Of a stretch of 48,426 nucleotides of DNA, positions 1-7,600 are shown one piece after another. The DNA is from Clostridia bacterium (GTDB lineage Bacteria > Bacillota > Clostridia > Oscillospirales > CAG-272). The first letter of the stretch is position 1; each line of letters starts with the position of its first letter. The stretch spans positions 1 through 48,426 of the forward strand of contig JAFUNF010000024.1 in NCBI GenBank assembly GCA_017473085.1, written 5' to 3'. Under the pieces are notes generated by a model. It did no database searches and was not told where the DNA came from. It saw only the letters and a list, made by a program, of their open reading frames with translations. The position numbers and the translations under genes are program-made.

Positions 1-67
1 AGTCTTGTACTGCCAGTGTCTTTAGTTCTTTACTATACTTCTTGTTCTTATGTGATCTTCTTTGCAT
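1..67 (-). CDS. IS3-type transposase OrfA, N-terminal fragment (runs off the window)
   Basis: The minus strand from 67 opens with ATG and encodes 22 residues before the window edge, beginning MQRRSHKNKKYSKELKTLAV. The basic start followed by KYSKELKTLAV resembles the first helix of the helix-turn-helix OrfA proteins of IS3-family elements (typical form RRYSKEFKLEAV). An AAGGGG stretch lies eight bases upstream. The assignment rests on this short fragment plus the matching IS end and OrfB tail at the other end of the window. Confidence 0.6.
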   Translation of the reverse strand, partial: MQRRSHKNKKYSKELKTLAVQD

Positions 68-71
68 AAAA

Positions 72-136
72 ATAATCCCCTTAAAGTAGTCTTGAAAACT
101 TTTTGTTTTTTCAAGTGTCTACTCTAAGGGGATTAT
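72..136. repeat. Terminal inverted-repeat hairpin of the left IS copy
   Basis: Perfect 12-base arms (72-83 and 125-136, ATAATCCCCTTA and its complement) enclose further pairing (GTAG/CTAC, TTGAAAA/TTTTTCAA). Read inward on the minus strand, the outer arm carries AGTAGACA followed by AAAAAACAAAAAG. The same two blocks occur at the IS end at 48191-48230. The hairpin lies directly upstream of the transposase start and may also block incoming transcription; this role is inferred. Confidence 0.6.
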
Positions 137-184
137 ATCAGATTTCAGTCTGTATCGGTTTTTAATTATAAAATTAGTTGCGAA

Positions 185-2056
185 TTATTCTTCTGGATAT
201 TGTGCTAAACAAATTTCAGCCCAACTATTTTGATAATAGCCAGGGGATTCCATGTAAATAACAACCTTAGAAATTTCACAATTCACATGAAAACGTGTAA
301 CATAAGATCCATCAGAGGTGTCGCCAAAGCATCCAGTTGAAAAACCACATTCATCACCATTTTCATCGTACCAAGTTATTGTATAGCTTGCATTTCCGTA
401 GCCTGCTACATAGATTACTTCAACCATTGTAGTATTTTCAAGCTCTAAGGTTACAGTCATAGGTTGCATACAACCAATAACATAGCAGTTTTCCCAGTTT
501 CCATCCACAAGTGAAGCACCTTGATTAAATCCTGCGCCAGAAGTAGAGTCGATAACAGGTGTGTTATTCCCCATAGCTGTAGGTGTAACGTTTACCATAT
601 CCTTTACAACAGGCTCGTTGCAACGATAACAAGTGCCTTTTAATTTCATAGGAGTAGTAGAATCCCAGGAATTACAGTCATGACCAAGTGGAGAACCAAA
701 TGAGATAGTTTCGACAGCACCACAGCCTGGAACACCACAGACACGCTCACGAACCTCAGCAGTTGTGCAGGTTGCCTCGGATAAAAGTTGAAAACCACCA
801 GTTACTGCCCAGTTGTGTGTATCATAGACACCATCAATACAGCATTTTTTCCATTTTGCGATAAGGGTGAGGTCAGAATCAACAATTGTGTCCTCTAAAA
901 CCATAACATCCTTATCGTTAAACCAACCTATAAATTTATAGCCATCCTTTTGAGCATTGGGAAGCTTGCCAAGAGCACTGCCAGTCTCAAGCTTAATAAC
1001 GGAGCTTGGTGTATAGCCATCATTGTCAGGTGCTAAGCTTTCATCTGTACCAAGAATTAATTCAACTGTAACAAGTCCATCTTCACTCGCGTTTTTTTGC
1101 CATTGAGCGATAAGGTCAATATCGTACTCAACCTCGAAGGTGCGTGTAATCTTTTCTTCAAGTGTTATGTCGTCAACGTCGTACCAACCAAGGAATGTGT
1201 AGCCATTTCTTTCTGGTGTTGGAAGCTTGCCAATACTTTCATTGTCTTGACGATAAAATTCGGTTTCAACGTCTTCAGAAAGAGTGCCACCATTTGCATC
1301 AAGAGTAACTAAATGGTTCTTAATCCATTTCGCATAAAGAATTGTATTCTCTGTAATATCATCTGTGCCTAAACTCCAAGGGGTAGTGCATGCTTCGTCC
1401 TTGTACCAACCACCAAAGGTGTAAAGCTCTCTTGTTGGTGTAGGTAGCTGACTGATTTTTTCACCATCAACAATGTAAAATTCCCCTTCGCTTTCGCTTG
1501 AAAGAGTGCCACCGTTTACATTAAGAGTAACTAAATATTTGTCAATCCACCTTGCATAAAGTGTGGTATTTTCTGTAACAATGCCTACGGCAAAATCCCA
1601 TGTAACTGTATATTCTTTGTCTAAGTACCAACCACCAAAAGCATAATTTGTTTTTATTGGGTCAACAGGCTTGTTTATTAGATCGCCGAAAAGTAGCACT
1701 TGACCATTTACAGAGGAGCCACCCATTGAATCAAAGATGACGTTATAATTTTGTGGTGGTATCTCCTCAGGAGTCCACTTAGCATAAACAGTCATATCAG
1801 TCGTTAATGGCTCATTTAGAAGAGAGTTTGCTGTAAAGGGCTTTTGCCAGGTGTCCTTATCCCAGTACCAGCCCTCAAAAACATAGCCGTTTTTAGTTGG
1901 GTTTTCTGGAAGTGCAATTGTCTTACTCCCACTTGTTGAAATGGTGTGCACAACCTCGCCATCGGAAACAAAGCTAATATCGAAGCTAACAGCTGTACAG
2001 CCAATAAGCAACAGAAGTGTTGCTATTATTAAAGTGGATAAAAATAGTTTTTTCAT
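185..2056 (-). CDS. InlB B-repeat (Listeria-Bacteroides repeat) surface lipoprotein
   Basis: A 623-residue predicted lipoprotein: KK start, hydrophobic stretch and lipobox LLIGC with Cys20. Five repeats of about 70 residues follow (roughly 25-94, 104-170, 175-244, 249-320, 330-402), each with a GY.F.GWY core and ending in YAKW, YARW or IAQW, the Flg_new/InlB B-repeat pattern. The C-terminal part has a cysteine-containing segment (ERVCGVPGCG) and a beta-rich module ending LAQYPEE, probably F5/8 type C-like. It is a clear paralogue of the protein at 25962-27185, sharing the last repeats and the whole C-terminus. The start has an AAGGAGA site seven bases upstream. It lies 20 bases after the epimerase gene, so the two are probably co-transcribed. 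Binding partner unknown; adhesion or glycan binding is inference. Confidence 0.85.
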   Translation of the reverse strand: MKKLFLSTLIIATLLLLIGCTAVSFDISFVSDGEVVHTISTSGSKTIALPENPTKNGYVFEGWYWDKDTWQKPFTANSLLNEPLTTDMTVYAKWTPEEIPPQNYNVIFDSMGGSSVNGQVLLFGDLINKPVDPIKTNYAFGGWYLDKEYTVTWDFAVGIVTENTTLYARWIDKYLVTLNVNGGTLSSESEGEFYIVDGEKISQLPTPTRELYTFGGWYKDEACTTPWSLGTDDITENTILYAKWIKNHLVTLDANGGTLSEDVETEFYRQDNESIGKLPTPERNGYTFLGWYDVDDITLEEKITRTFEVEYDIDLIAQWQKNASEDGLVTVELILGTDESLAPDNDGYTPSSVIKLETGSALGKLPNAQKDGYKFIGWFNDKDVMVLEDTIVDSDLTLIAKWKKCCIDGVYDTHNWAVTGGFQLLSEATCTTAEVRERVCGVPGCGAVETISFGSPLGHDCNSWDSTTPMKLKGTCYRCNEPVVKDMVNVTPTAMGNNTPVIDSTSGAGFNQGASLVDGNWENCYVIGCMQPMTVTLELENTTMVEVIYVAGYGNASYTITWYDENGDECGFSTGCFGDTSDGSYVTRFHVNCEISKVVIYMESPGYYQNSWAEICLAQYPEE

Positions 2057-2076
2057 TTTTTTCTCCTTATCTAAAT

Positions 2077-2952
2077 TTATTCAACTGTAATTGTGTACCC
2101 ACCACGATAGGTGTAGCCAGAGGGTAGATGGTACATCTCCTTCTTAGTAAGTAGGTCGTCAACCTCGCCCTCGGTTGCAGGAATAGAGGACCAAGGCTCA
2201 AGGCAGATATAGGGCGCATCGGTTTTTGGTGCGTGCCAAAGACCTAAATACTTCATACTATCGTAAGAGATAGTAACACTTCTTTTTGATTTTGCAGACC
2301 AGAGCTTAGCCGACTTAGGCACGTTATAAAGGAAAATTGCATCATCGTCAAAAAGGGAATGAGCAAGGTCAATTTTCTTAATAGCAGACCCTGTAAATAC
2401 CTTGTCCTCGTGGGTACAATAGCAAGCAGGGGAGAAGTCTAAGCGAATGGCTTCACACTCTTTTGGAAACTCAACACAGTAGTCCTCAAAGGAAAGCCCC
2501 TTTTCAAGTGGCACGTTAAAGGCAGGGTGTCCACCTACGCCAAAAATAAGGTCACGAGTGTCGGTATTCTTAACAATATACTTAACCTCAAGGGACTTTT
2601 CATTCAGAGTAAAGCAAGTCTGAAAAACAAAATCAAAGGGGTATTGCTCCTTGGTTTTTTCGTTTGCTTTCAATTCCAAAATTAAGCTGGATTTTGAAAT
2701 TTCCCTTAATTCAAACTCACTTGCCCTTGCAATGCCGTGGTTAGGCATTGAATATTCCTTGCCAAAATAGGTATATTTACCACCAAAAAGGCGACCACAG
2801 GTAGGGAACATAATAGGAGCACGACCACCCCAATATTTCTTGTCTCCCTGCCATAAATATTCAACTCCGTCACTTGACAAAATTGAATACATTTCAGCTC
2901 CCTCGGAGCTTACAGAAACAGTTAAAAAATCATTAGAAATAGTATGTATCAT
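2077..2952 (-). CDS. Aldose 1-epimerase family protein (LacX/galactose mutarotase-like)
   Basis: A 291-residue cytoplasmic protein without signal peptide, of usual length for the LacX/YeaD branch of the mutarotase superfamily. Visible family features are an early WQGDKKYWGGRAPIMFP segment, NHGIAR with a candidate catalytic His, GGHPAFN with the second His, and a late CLEPWSS segment carrying the candidate catalytic Glu. The expected activity is interconversion of alpha and beta anomers of a free sugar or sugar phosphate; the substrate cannot be read from sequence. It is the first gene of a two-gene unit with the InlB-repeat lipoprotein, driven by the promoter at 2983-3011. GAGG lies upstream of the ATG. 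Confidence 0.85.
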   Translation of the reverse strand: MIHTISNDFLTVSVSSEGAEMYSILSSDGVEYLWQGDKKYWGGRAPIMFPTCGRLFGGKYTYFGKEYSMPNHGIARASEFELREISKSSLILELKANEKTKEQYPFDFVFQTCFTLNEKSLEVKYIVKNTDTRDLIFGVGGHPAFNVPLEKGLSFEDYCVEFPKECEAIRLDFSPACYCTHEDKVFTGSAIKKIDLAHSLFDDDAIFLYNVPKSAKLWSAKSKRSVTISYDSMKYLGLWHAPKTDAPYICLEPWSSIPATEGEVDDLLTKKEMYHLPSGYTYRGGYTITVE

Positions 2953-2982
2953 AAAAATACCTCACTTTATTGTTCTTAGTCT

Positions 2983-3011
2983 ATTTTATCATAAAATATT
3001 TTAAAAATCAA
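2983..3011 (-). promoter_or_regulatory. Promoter for the epimerase-lipoprotein unit
   Basis: On the minus strand, TTGATT (3006-3011), a 17-base spacer and TAAAAT (2983-2988) precede the epimerase start. It is back to back with the promoter at 3016-3044. Confidence 0.6.
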
Positions 3012-3015
3012 TATG

Positions 3016-3044
3016 TTGAAAAATCATTTAATATATGATAAAAT
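3016..3044 (+). promoter_or_regulatory. Promoter for the radical SAM-nitroreductase unit
   Basis: TTGAAA (3016-3021), a 17-base spacer and TAAAAT (3039-3044) end 19 bases before the ATG at 3064. Confidence 0.6.
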
Positions 3045-3063
3045 AACAAAAGGGGGTGTTGAC

Positions 3064-4017
3064 ATGGCAAACATAGCACTTTTAAATAGATGCAACCTTC
3101 GTTGTCCCTATTGCTTTGCAGATAGCTACTTAGGAAGTGAGGGCGACGATTTAAAAATAGACACACTAATGGAGCTTTTGGACTTTTGTGCAGACGAGGG
3201 CACAATTGGCTTAATAGGTGGAGAGCCACTTTTACATAAGCAAATTGATACAATTTTAGAAATATTAAAGCAAAATATGTGGTATCATAAGGTGACCATT
3301 TTCACAAACGGGATTTTCCTTGACCGAGTAGCACCAAGCCTTAACCACCCTAAATTCCACCTGCTGATAAACGTAAATTCCAAAAAGGACATTGGCGAAA
3401 AAGCATTTTCAATGTTAGAAAAGGGCATAGAGGAAGCACTTAAATACCTACCTTTGCAAAACGTGGATTTAGGCATAAATGTTTACGAGGAAAATCAAGA
3501 CTTTTCAAGCCTTTTGTACCTTTTGGAAAAATTCAATTTAAAAAAGCTAAGAGTCAGCCTTGTAATCCCTAAGGATAAAAGGGAGGGTGGAATACCCTAT
3601 TTCTATCGTATGAAAAAAACGCTACTTTCCCTTTATGAAAAAATCAAGACACTTGGCGTTTGCCCAGGCTATGATTGTAACGCAATTCCAGAGTGCGTTT
3701 TCACAGAGGAGGAAAGAGCATTTTTAGACACTCTGTCCTACGAAAACCAATTTGAACGAGAAATTTTTACAGGAAAACGCTCCGTTTGCTCCCCGGTTGT
3801 AGATATATATCCCGATAAAACTGCAACAAGATGCTTTGGTATGTATGACCGTGCAAGAGTAAGCATTACGGACTTTAAGAGCCTTAATGACCTAAAAAAC
3901 TATTTCTTTAAGGAAGTAGATTGTAGAATAATAAATAACTACCCACAAGAGAAATGTAAGGATTGCTATAAAAACAAAACCTTTGGTTGCTTTGGTGGCT
4001 GTCTTTGCTATTTATAA
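3064..4017 (+). CDS. Radical SAM protein with SPASM-like C-terminal cysteines
   Basis: I start this at ATG 3064 because GGGGG lies eight bases upstream; the longer frame from 3013 would begin inside the promoter. The 317-residue product opens with NRCNLRCPYCFAD, a CX3CX2C radical SAM cluster motif (Cys10, Cys14, Cys17), followed by GGEPL, the SAM-binding element. The C-terminus has a cysteine-rich tail (SVCSP, TRCFG, EKCKDCYKN, GCFGGCLCYL) like the auxiliary-cluster SPASM/twitch region of peptide- and protein-modifying radical SAM enzymes. No precursor peptide is evident nearby, so the substrate is unknown. The stop is followed directly by the ribosome binding site of the nitroreductase. Confidence 0.85.
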   Translation: MANIALLNRCNLRCPYCFADSYLGSEGDDLKIDTLMELLDFCADEGTIGLIGGEPLLHKQIDTILEILKQNMWYHKVTIFTNGIFLDRVAPSLNHPKFHLLINVNSKKDIGEKAFSMLEKGIEEALKYLPLQNVDLGINVYEENQDFSSLLYLLEKFNLKKLRVSLVIPKDKREGGIPYFYRMKKTLLSLYEKIKTLGVCPGYDCNAIPECVFTEEERAFLDTLSYENQFEREIFTGKRSVCSPVVDIYPDKTATRCFGMYDRARVSITDFKSLNDLKNYFFKEVDCRIINNYPQEKCKDCYKNKTFGCFGGCLCYL

Positions 4018-4028
4018 AGGAGAATATT

Positions 4029-4556
4029 ATGGAACTAAAAAACGCAATTTACAAAAGACGTAGCATAAGAAAATATGCACAAGCTCAAATTCCTCTTGAG
4101 CATATCGAAAAAATGATAGAGAGTGCCCAAATGGCACCATCCTGGAAAAACTCTCAAACTGCAAGATTTTACGTTGCCCACACAGAAAAAGCAATAGAAG
4201 AAATGAGAGATTGTCTTGCAAGCTTTAATAAGGAAAGAACAGAAAACGTAGGTGCCTTTATAGTTACCACAGTAGTAAAGGGAATAAGTGGCTACGTAAA
4301 CGATCAGCCCACACATCTTGGCAACGGCTTTGAGTGCTTTGACAACGGCTTAAGCGTGCAAAACCTACTTTTAACTGCCACCGAGCTTGGCTATGGCTCA
4401 CTGATTATGGGACTTTATAAGCCCGAAAAAATAAAGGAGCTTTTCCAAATCCCAACCACCGAGGAGGTAGTGGTAGTAATTGCCTTAGGCAAAGCCGACG
4501 TAAACCCCGACACTCCCCCTCGCTTACCCCTTGACCAAATCCTAACCATAAAATAA
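4029..4556 (+). CDS. Nitroreductase family FMN-dependent oxidoreductase
   Basis: The ATG at 4029 follows AAAGGAGA with good spacing, giving 175 residues, typical of short nitroreductases. N-terminal RRSIRKY and APSWKNSQ match the FMN-binding segments of the NfsB/NfnB fold, and the C-terminal VVVVIALGKAD fits the family's last strand. Members reduce nitro groups, quinones or enones with NAD(P)H; the substrate here is unknown. It is translated right behind the radical SAM gene (11-base gap), so the pair probably forms one operon. The downstream stem beginning at 4554 is the probable end of transcription. Confidence 0.85.
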   Translation: MELKNAIYKRRSIRKYAQAQIPLEHIEKMIESAQMAPSWKNSQTARFYVAHTEKAIEEMRDCLASFNKERTENVGAFIVTTVVKGISGYVNDQPTHLGNGFECFDNGLSVQNLLLTATELGYGSLIMGLYKPEKIKELFQIPTTEEVVVVIALGKADVNPDTPPRLPLDQILTIK

Positions 4557-4984
4557 AAAAGACGAGCATAGCGTGATGTCCTTAACGGACAAATCACGCT
4601 AACTAAGTTTGCCCTTACGGGCAAGTGAAGTTATCTTCGATAGTGAAGTTCACTTCGTGAGTGAAGTTTCGCCTAACGGCAAAGTGATGGGCAAACTTAA
4701 CTTCACTTGTGCGTAGCACAAACTTCACTGCATACGGGGTTCCCCGAAGCGAAGTATGAGCTTTGGGGGTTCGCGGAGCAACTTCACTTTTGCGATAGCA
4801 AAAACTTCACTAACAGAAAAAGAGAGGACATTACGGATTAAACCGTTTTGTTCTCTCTTTCTGCTTGTAATATGGGTTTGGACTTAGCCCATATCAGCAT
4901 TTGACTAGTCAAATGCGATGCTTGCACTTTTGTCAAGTTGCAAATTCTCCGCTAAGAACCTCACCCAATCGCTCGTCTTTTTTA
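4554..4984. repeat. Hairpin array 1, linker GTGAAGTT/AACTTCAC, inside a 14-base inverted repeat
   Basis: No gene is supported here. Outer arms TAAAAAAGACGAGC (4554-4567) and its complement (4971-4984) bound the block. Inside, linker GTGAAGTT occurs at 4625, 4643 and 4661, and its complement AACTTCAC at 4699, 4721, 4780 and 4803, each separating a small stem-loop (for example TATC-TTC-GATA, CAC-TTC-GTG, TTGTGC-GTA-GCACAA, TTTTGC-GAT-AGCAAAA). AAGTTTGCCC (4605-4614) pairs with 4689-4698 around the first half. Further palindromes include 4570-4600, 4814-4863 and a perfect 20-base palindrome at 4897-4916. The outer arms end in A6/T6 runs and could terminate transcription in either direction. Confidence 0.75.
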
Positions 4985-5105
4985 ACCCTTGCAAAGTAGG
5001 GGTCCCCAAAAAGTCGCAGACTTTTTGGGGTTCTCGTAGGGATTTCATCACAAAGTGATTTCATCCGTAAAAGACGGATTTCATTGTCGACTTATAGTCG
5101 GTTTT
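4985..5105. repeat. Short hairpin cluster with ATTTCAT linkers
   Basis: A 12-base perfect stem with a GCA loop (5004-5030, CCCCAAAAAGTC arm) is followed by small stems (ATCAC-AAA-GTGAT, CCGT/ACGG, GTCGAC) separated by ATTTCAT. These linkers resemble those of the arrays inside the pyr operon. Confidence 0.55.
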
Positions 5106-5369
5106 TGACTGCCCCACGCACAAACTAACCTAAGGGGCATCAGGAGGGGTAGAGAAAAGGCGAACGCGTGGTCGTCGGCGTACTTTGTACGGTAGAGTAG
5201 CGGTCGCCTTTAGAAAAGCAGATAAAAAGGATTTTTCTAAAGAAGACTTATGGGAAAGGTAAAACAATATATAGAAAAATCCTACCTTATAGATAGGGGA
5301 AGCAAAGAGCAAAAAAGAAAAGCAAGGATTTTCCCTGCTTTTCGTTCTATACTGCTATCTGACTGCCCC
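5106..5369. repeat. Structured repeat-like element between TGACTGCCCC direct repeats
   Basis: TGACTGCCCC occurs at 5106-5115 and 5360-5369. The interval holds TGCCCC/GGGGCA arms (5110-5139), a stem from AAAAGGCGA (5156) to TCGCCTTT (ending 5211) with an inner CGTAC-TTT-GTACG, a 12-base stem AGGATTTTTCTA with its complement about 40 bases later (5228-5286), and the pyr terminator. The reading frames here are palindrome artefacts. The direct repeats could be a target-site duplication; this is inference. Confidence 0.45.
5311..5343 (-). terminator. Intrinsic terminator of the pyr operon
   Basis: On the minus strand a 12-pair stem (5317-5343, arm GAAAAGCAGGGA) is followed by six T (5311-5316), 28 bases after the pyrI stop. 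Confidence 0.85.
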
Positions 5370-5371
5370 CA

Positions 5372-5788
5372 CTACTTAGCTTTGGTTTCACAATACAAGC
5401 AACGATAAACTCTATTTTCTTTATCGGTTAGAGTAAACACCTGGTCAAGCTCCTGCTCACAGGAGGTAATGCAACGTGGGTTTTTACAGCAAATCACGTT
5501 TACAAGCTTTTCGGGAAGAGTAACACCCTTCTTGTCAACAATCTTGCCATTTTTAATAATGTTAATCGTAACCTCAGGGTCAACGTAACCAAGAATAGTA
5601 GTATCAAGCTCAATGTCTGCATCAATCTTGATAATGTCCTTCTTGCCCATCTTTTCGCTACCAACGTTTTTGCCGATAACAACGGAGCAATCAAGAGTGT
5701 CAAGCTTTAAAAGAGAATAAAGCTCCATACCACGACCTGCTGTAATGTGGTCGATAACTATACCATTTTTAATTGAATCAATATTCAT
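5372..5788 (-). CDS. pyrI: Aspartate carbamoyltransferase regulatory chain
   Basis: A 138-residue regulatory subunit that binds nucleotide effectors and docks on the PyrB trimers. The N-terminal allosteric domain includes KNGIVIDHITAGRG, the characteristic effector-binding opening. The C-terminal zinc domain keeps all four ligands: Cys101 and Cys106 (CKNPRC) and Cys130 and Cys133 (CLYC). It is slightly shorter than the enterobacterial protein (about 153 residues) but has every recognisable part. It is the last gene of the operon, 12 bases after pyrB, with an AAGGGGG site, and the intrinsic terminator follows. Its presence implies the ATCase is the allosteric B/I type rather than the catalytic-only Bacillus type. 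Confidence 0.95.
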   Translation of the reverse strand: MNIDSIKNGIVIDHITAGRGMELYSLLKLDTLDCSVVIGKNVGSEKMGKKDIIKIDADIELDTTILGYVDPEVTINIIKNGKIVDKKGVTLPEKLVNVICCKNPRCITSCEQELDQVFTLTDKENRVYRCLYCETKAK

Positions 5789-5800
5789 AAGCCAACCCCC

Positions 5801-6715
5801 TTAATCAATTCCCAAAAGCATTAAAATCAGAGCCATACGCATATATTTACCATTCAATGCTTGCTCAAAATAACAAGCACGTGGGTCGCTATCTACCTTA
5901 ACACTAATTTCATTTACACGGGGAAGTGGATGCATAATGCAAAGGTCACTCTTTGCATTTTCAAGCTTAGCAAGGTCCAAAATATAGCTATCCTTCAAGC
6001 GTAGGTAGTCCTCCTCGTTGAAGAAGCGCTCCTTTTGTACTCTTGTCATATAGAGAATATCAAGCTCAGGCATAGCACCAACAAGGTCGGTGGTTTCCAC
6101 ATATTCAATACCCTTTTTGTTAAGAGTTTCTGTCTTTACATAGTCAGGAATCTTAAGCTCCACAGGGGAGATAAGCACAAACTTAATTCCCTCATATCTG
6201 GAAAGAGCAGAGATAAGTGAGTGAACAGTTCTTCCAAACTTCAAGTCACCACAAAGACCAACAGTAAGATTATTAAAGCGACCCTTCTTTCTTTTAATTG
6301 TAAGAAGGTCGGCAAGAGTCTGTGTTGGATGGTTGTGACCACCATCGCCTGCATTTACAACAGGAATAGATGCATTCATAGAAGCAACAAGTGGTGCACC
6401 CTCCTTAGGATGACGCATAGCAATAATATCTGCATAGCAGGAAATCATCTTAGCAGTGTCGGCAACGCTTTCGCCCTTAGCACTTGATGAGGAGCTTGCC
6501 TCGGAAAAGCCAAGCACGTTACCACCAAGCTCATACATCGCAGCCTCAAAGGACAAGCGAGTTCTGGTAGAAGGCTCAAAGAAAAGAGTAGCAAGCTTCT
6601 TTCCACGACACTTCTCGCTATATTTTAAAGGATTTGCAATAATATCAAGGGCTGTGTCAATAAGACTATCAAGCTCCTCTAAGGACAATTCCTTAATATC
6701 TATAAGACTTCTCAT
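5801..6715 (-). CDS. pyrB: Aspartate carbamoyltransferase catalytic chain
   Basis: Condenses carbamoyl phosphate with aspartate to N-carbamoyl-aspartate. I place the start at ATG 6715 (AAAGGAGAAACT just upstream), giving 304 residues, the family's usual length; a start at 6769 would add 18 residues without a comparable site. Visible motifs are [13 protein letters not shown] near residues 45-57 (carbamoyl phosphate binding), [23 protein letters not shown], the [15 protein letters not shown] segment, and HPLPRVNEI near the C-terminus (aspartate and phosphate contacts). It lies directly before pyrI, which supplies the regulatory chain. The 214-base gap upstream to pyrE carries hairpin array 2. 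Confidence 0.96.
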   Translation of the reverse strand: MRSLIDIKELSLEELDSLIDTALDIIANPLKYSEKCRGKKLATLFFEPSTRTRLSFEAAMYELGGNVLGFSEASSSSSAKGESVADTAKMISCYADIIAMRHPKEGAPLVASMNASIPVVNAGDGGHNHPTQTLADLLTIKRKKGRFNNLTVGLCGDLKFGRTVHSLISALSRYEGIKFVLISPVELKIPDYVKTETLNKKGIEYVETTDLVGAMPELDILYMTRVQKERFFNEEDYLRLKDSYILDLAKLENAKSDLCIMHPLPRVNEISVKVDSDPRACYFEQALNGKYMRMALILMLLGID

Positions 6716-6800
6716 AGTTTCTCCTTTTGCGAGCCTTACAGGCTGGTGAAAACGAAAAGCAGGGAACATTTAACCTTTCTTCAACCTTAAAGCTCTTGTA

Positions 6801-6929
6801 ATTTCAAACGTGACGTAGTCACTCATAACGCTTGCGTGAGCAAGCTCATAACGCTTTGCGAAAGCAAAGCTCATAGCTTACACGCAAGTGTAATCATAAC
6901 TGCAAGGCAACGCCTTGCTTTGCCTTGCC
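6801..6929. repeat. Hairpin array 2, linker TCATAACG, between pyrE and pyrB
   Basis: TCATAACG or TCATAAC occurs at 6823, 6846 and 6894, with TCATA at 6871. They separate perfect small stems: GTGAC-GTA-GTCAC, CTTGC-GTGA-GCAAG, CTTTGC-GAAA-GCAAAG, TTACAC-GCAA-GTGTAA, and GCAAGGC-AAC-GCCTTGC. It lies between two co-transcribed genes, so it would be in the mRNA. Confidence 0.7.
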
Positions 6930-7580
6930 TTAGGCGCCGTAAACCTCAAGATACTTCTTGATTCTATCTACGTTTTCCTTGTTGGACTCGTCCTCGGACA
7001 AGTACTCAATAATATCGTAAACGTCAACTACGGAGTAAACAGGGAAGCCAAACTCCTCCTCAATTTCAACCATAGCACCCTTTTCGCCCTTGCCCTTTTC
7101 CTTTCTGTCAACCATAACGAAGCAAGCGCAAACCTTGATGCCCTCAACGGACTTCATAATTTCCATAGTTTCACGAATAGCAGTACCAGCTGTAATAACG
7201 TCCTCAACGATTACAACCTCCTCGCCTGCCTGTGGCTTGTAGCCTACGAAAACACCACCCTCGCCGTGGTCCTTAACCTCTTTTCTGTTAAAGAAGAATG
7301 GTAGATTTAGACCATTCTTGCCAAGTGCAATAGAGGTAGCAACTGCAATTGAAATACCCTTGTAAGCAGGGCCATAAAGTGCAGATTTCTTGTTACCAAG
7401 CTTGTCAAAATATGCCTTAGCATAAAACTCGCCAAGCTTTGCAATATGCTCGCCAGTCTTAATCTCGCCTGCATTGATAAAGTAAGGAATCTTTCTACCA
7501 CTCTTAGCAGTAAAATCGCCAAACTTCAAAACTCCTGCACTTTGTAAAAATTGTATAAATTCTCTTTTGTATTGTTCCAT
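6930..7580 (-). CDS. pyrE: Orotate phosphoribosyltransferase
   Basis: Transfers phosphoribosyl from PRPP to orotate, giving OMP. The 216-residue product has the type I phosphoribosyltransferase PRPP loop VVIVEDVITAGTAIRE at residues 122-137, the early KSGRKIPYFINAG segment, and YGPAYKGI before the flexible loop with FNRKEVKDHGEGG, all standard for PyrE. AAAGAGGAGA precedes the ATG. It is the fifth gene after pyrC, flanked on both sides by hairpin arrays rather than tight junctions, unlike the overlapping pyrK-pyrD-pyrF block upstream. Confidence 0.96.
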   Translation of the reverse strand: MEQYKREFIQFLQSAGVLKFGDFTAKSGRKIPYFINAGEIKTGEHIAKLGEFYAKAYFDKLGNKKSALYGPAYKGISIAVATSIALGKNGLNLPFFFNRKEVKDHGEGGVFVGYKPQAGEEVVIVEDVITAGTAIRETMEIMKSVEGIKVCACFVMVDRKEKGKGEKGAMVEIEEEFGFPVYSVVDVYDIIEYLSEDESNKENVDRIKKYLEVYGA

Positions 7581-7600
7581 ATCAAAAATCTCCTCTTTAA

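Noticed and set aside
4600-4830. Regularly spaced short repeats resembling a CRISPR array
   Set aside because: Repeat units are only 8 bases, the intervals are palindromic and 8-16 bases, orientation flips midway, and no cas gene is present.
5130-5312. 60-codon frame on the minus strand
   Set aside because: It consists of palindromic arms, has no ribosome binding site and lies beyond the pyr terminator.
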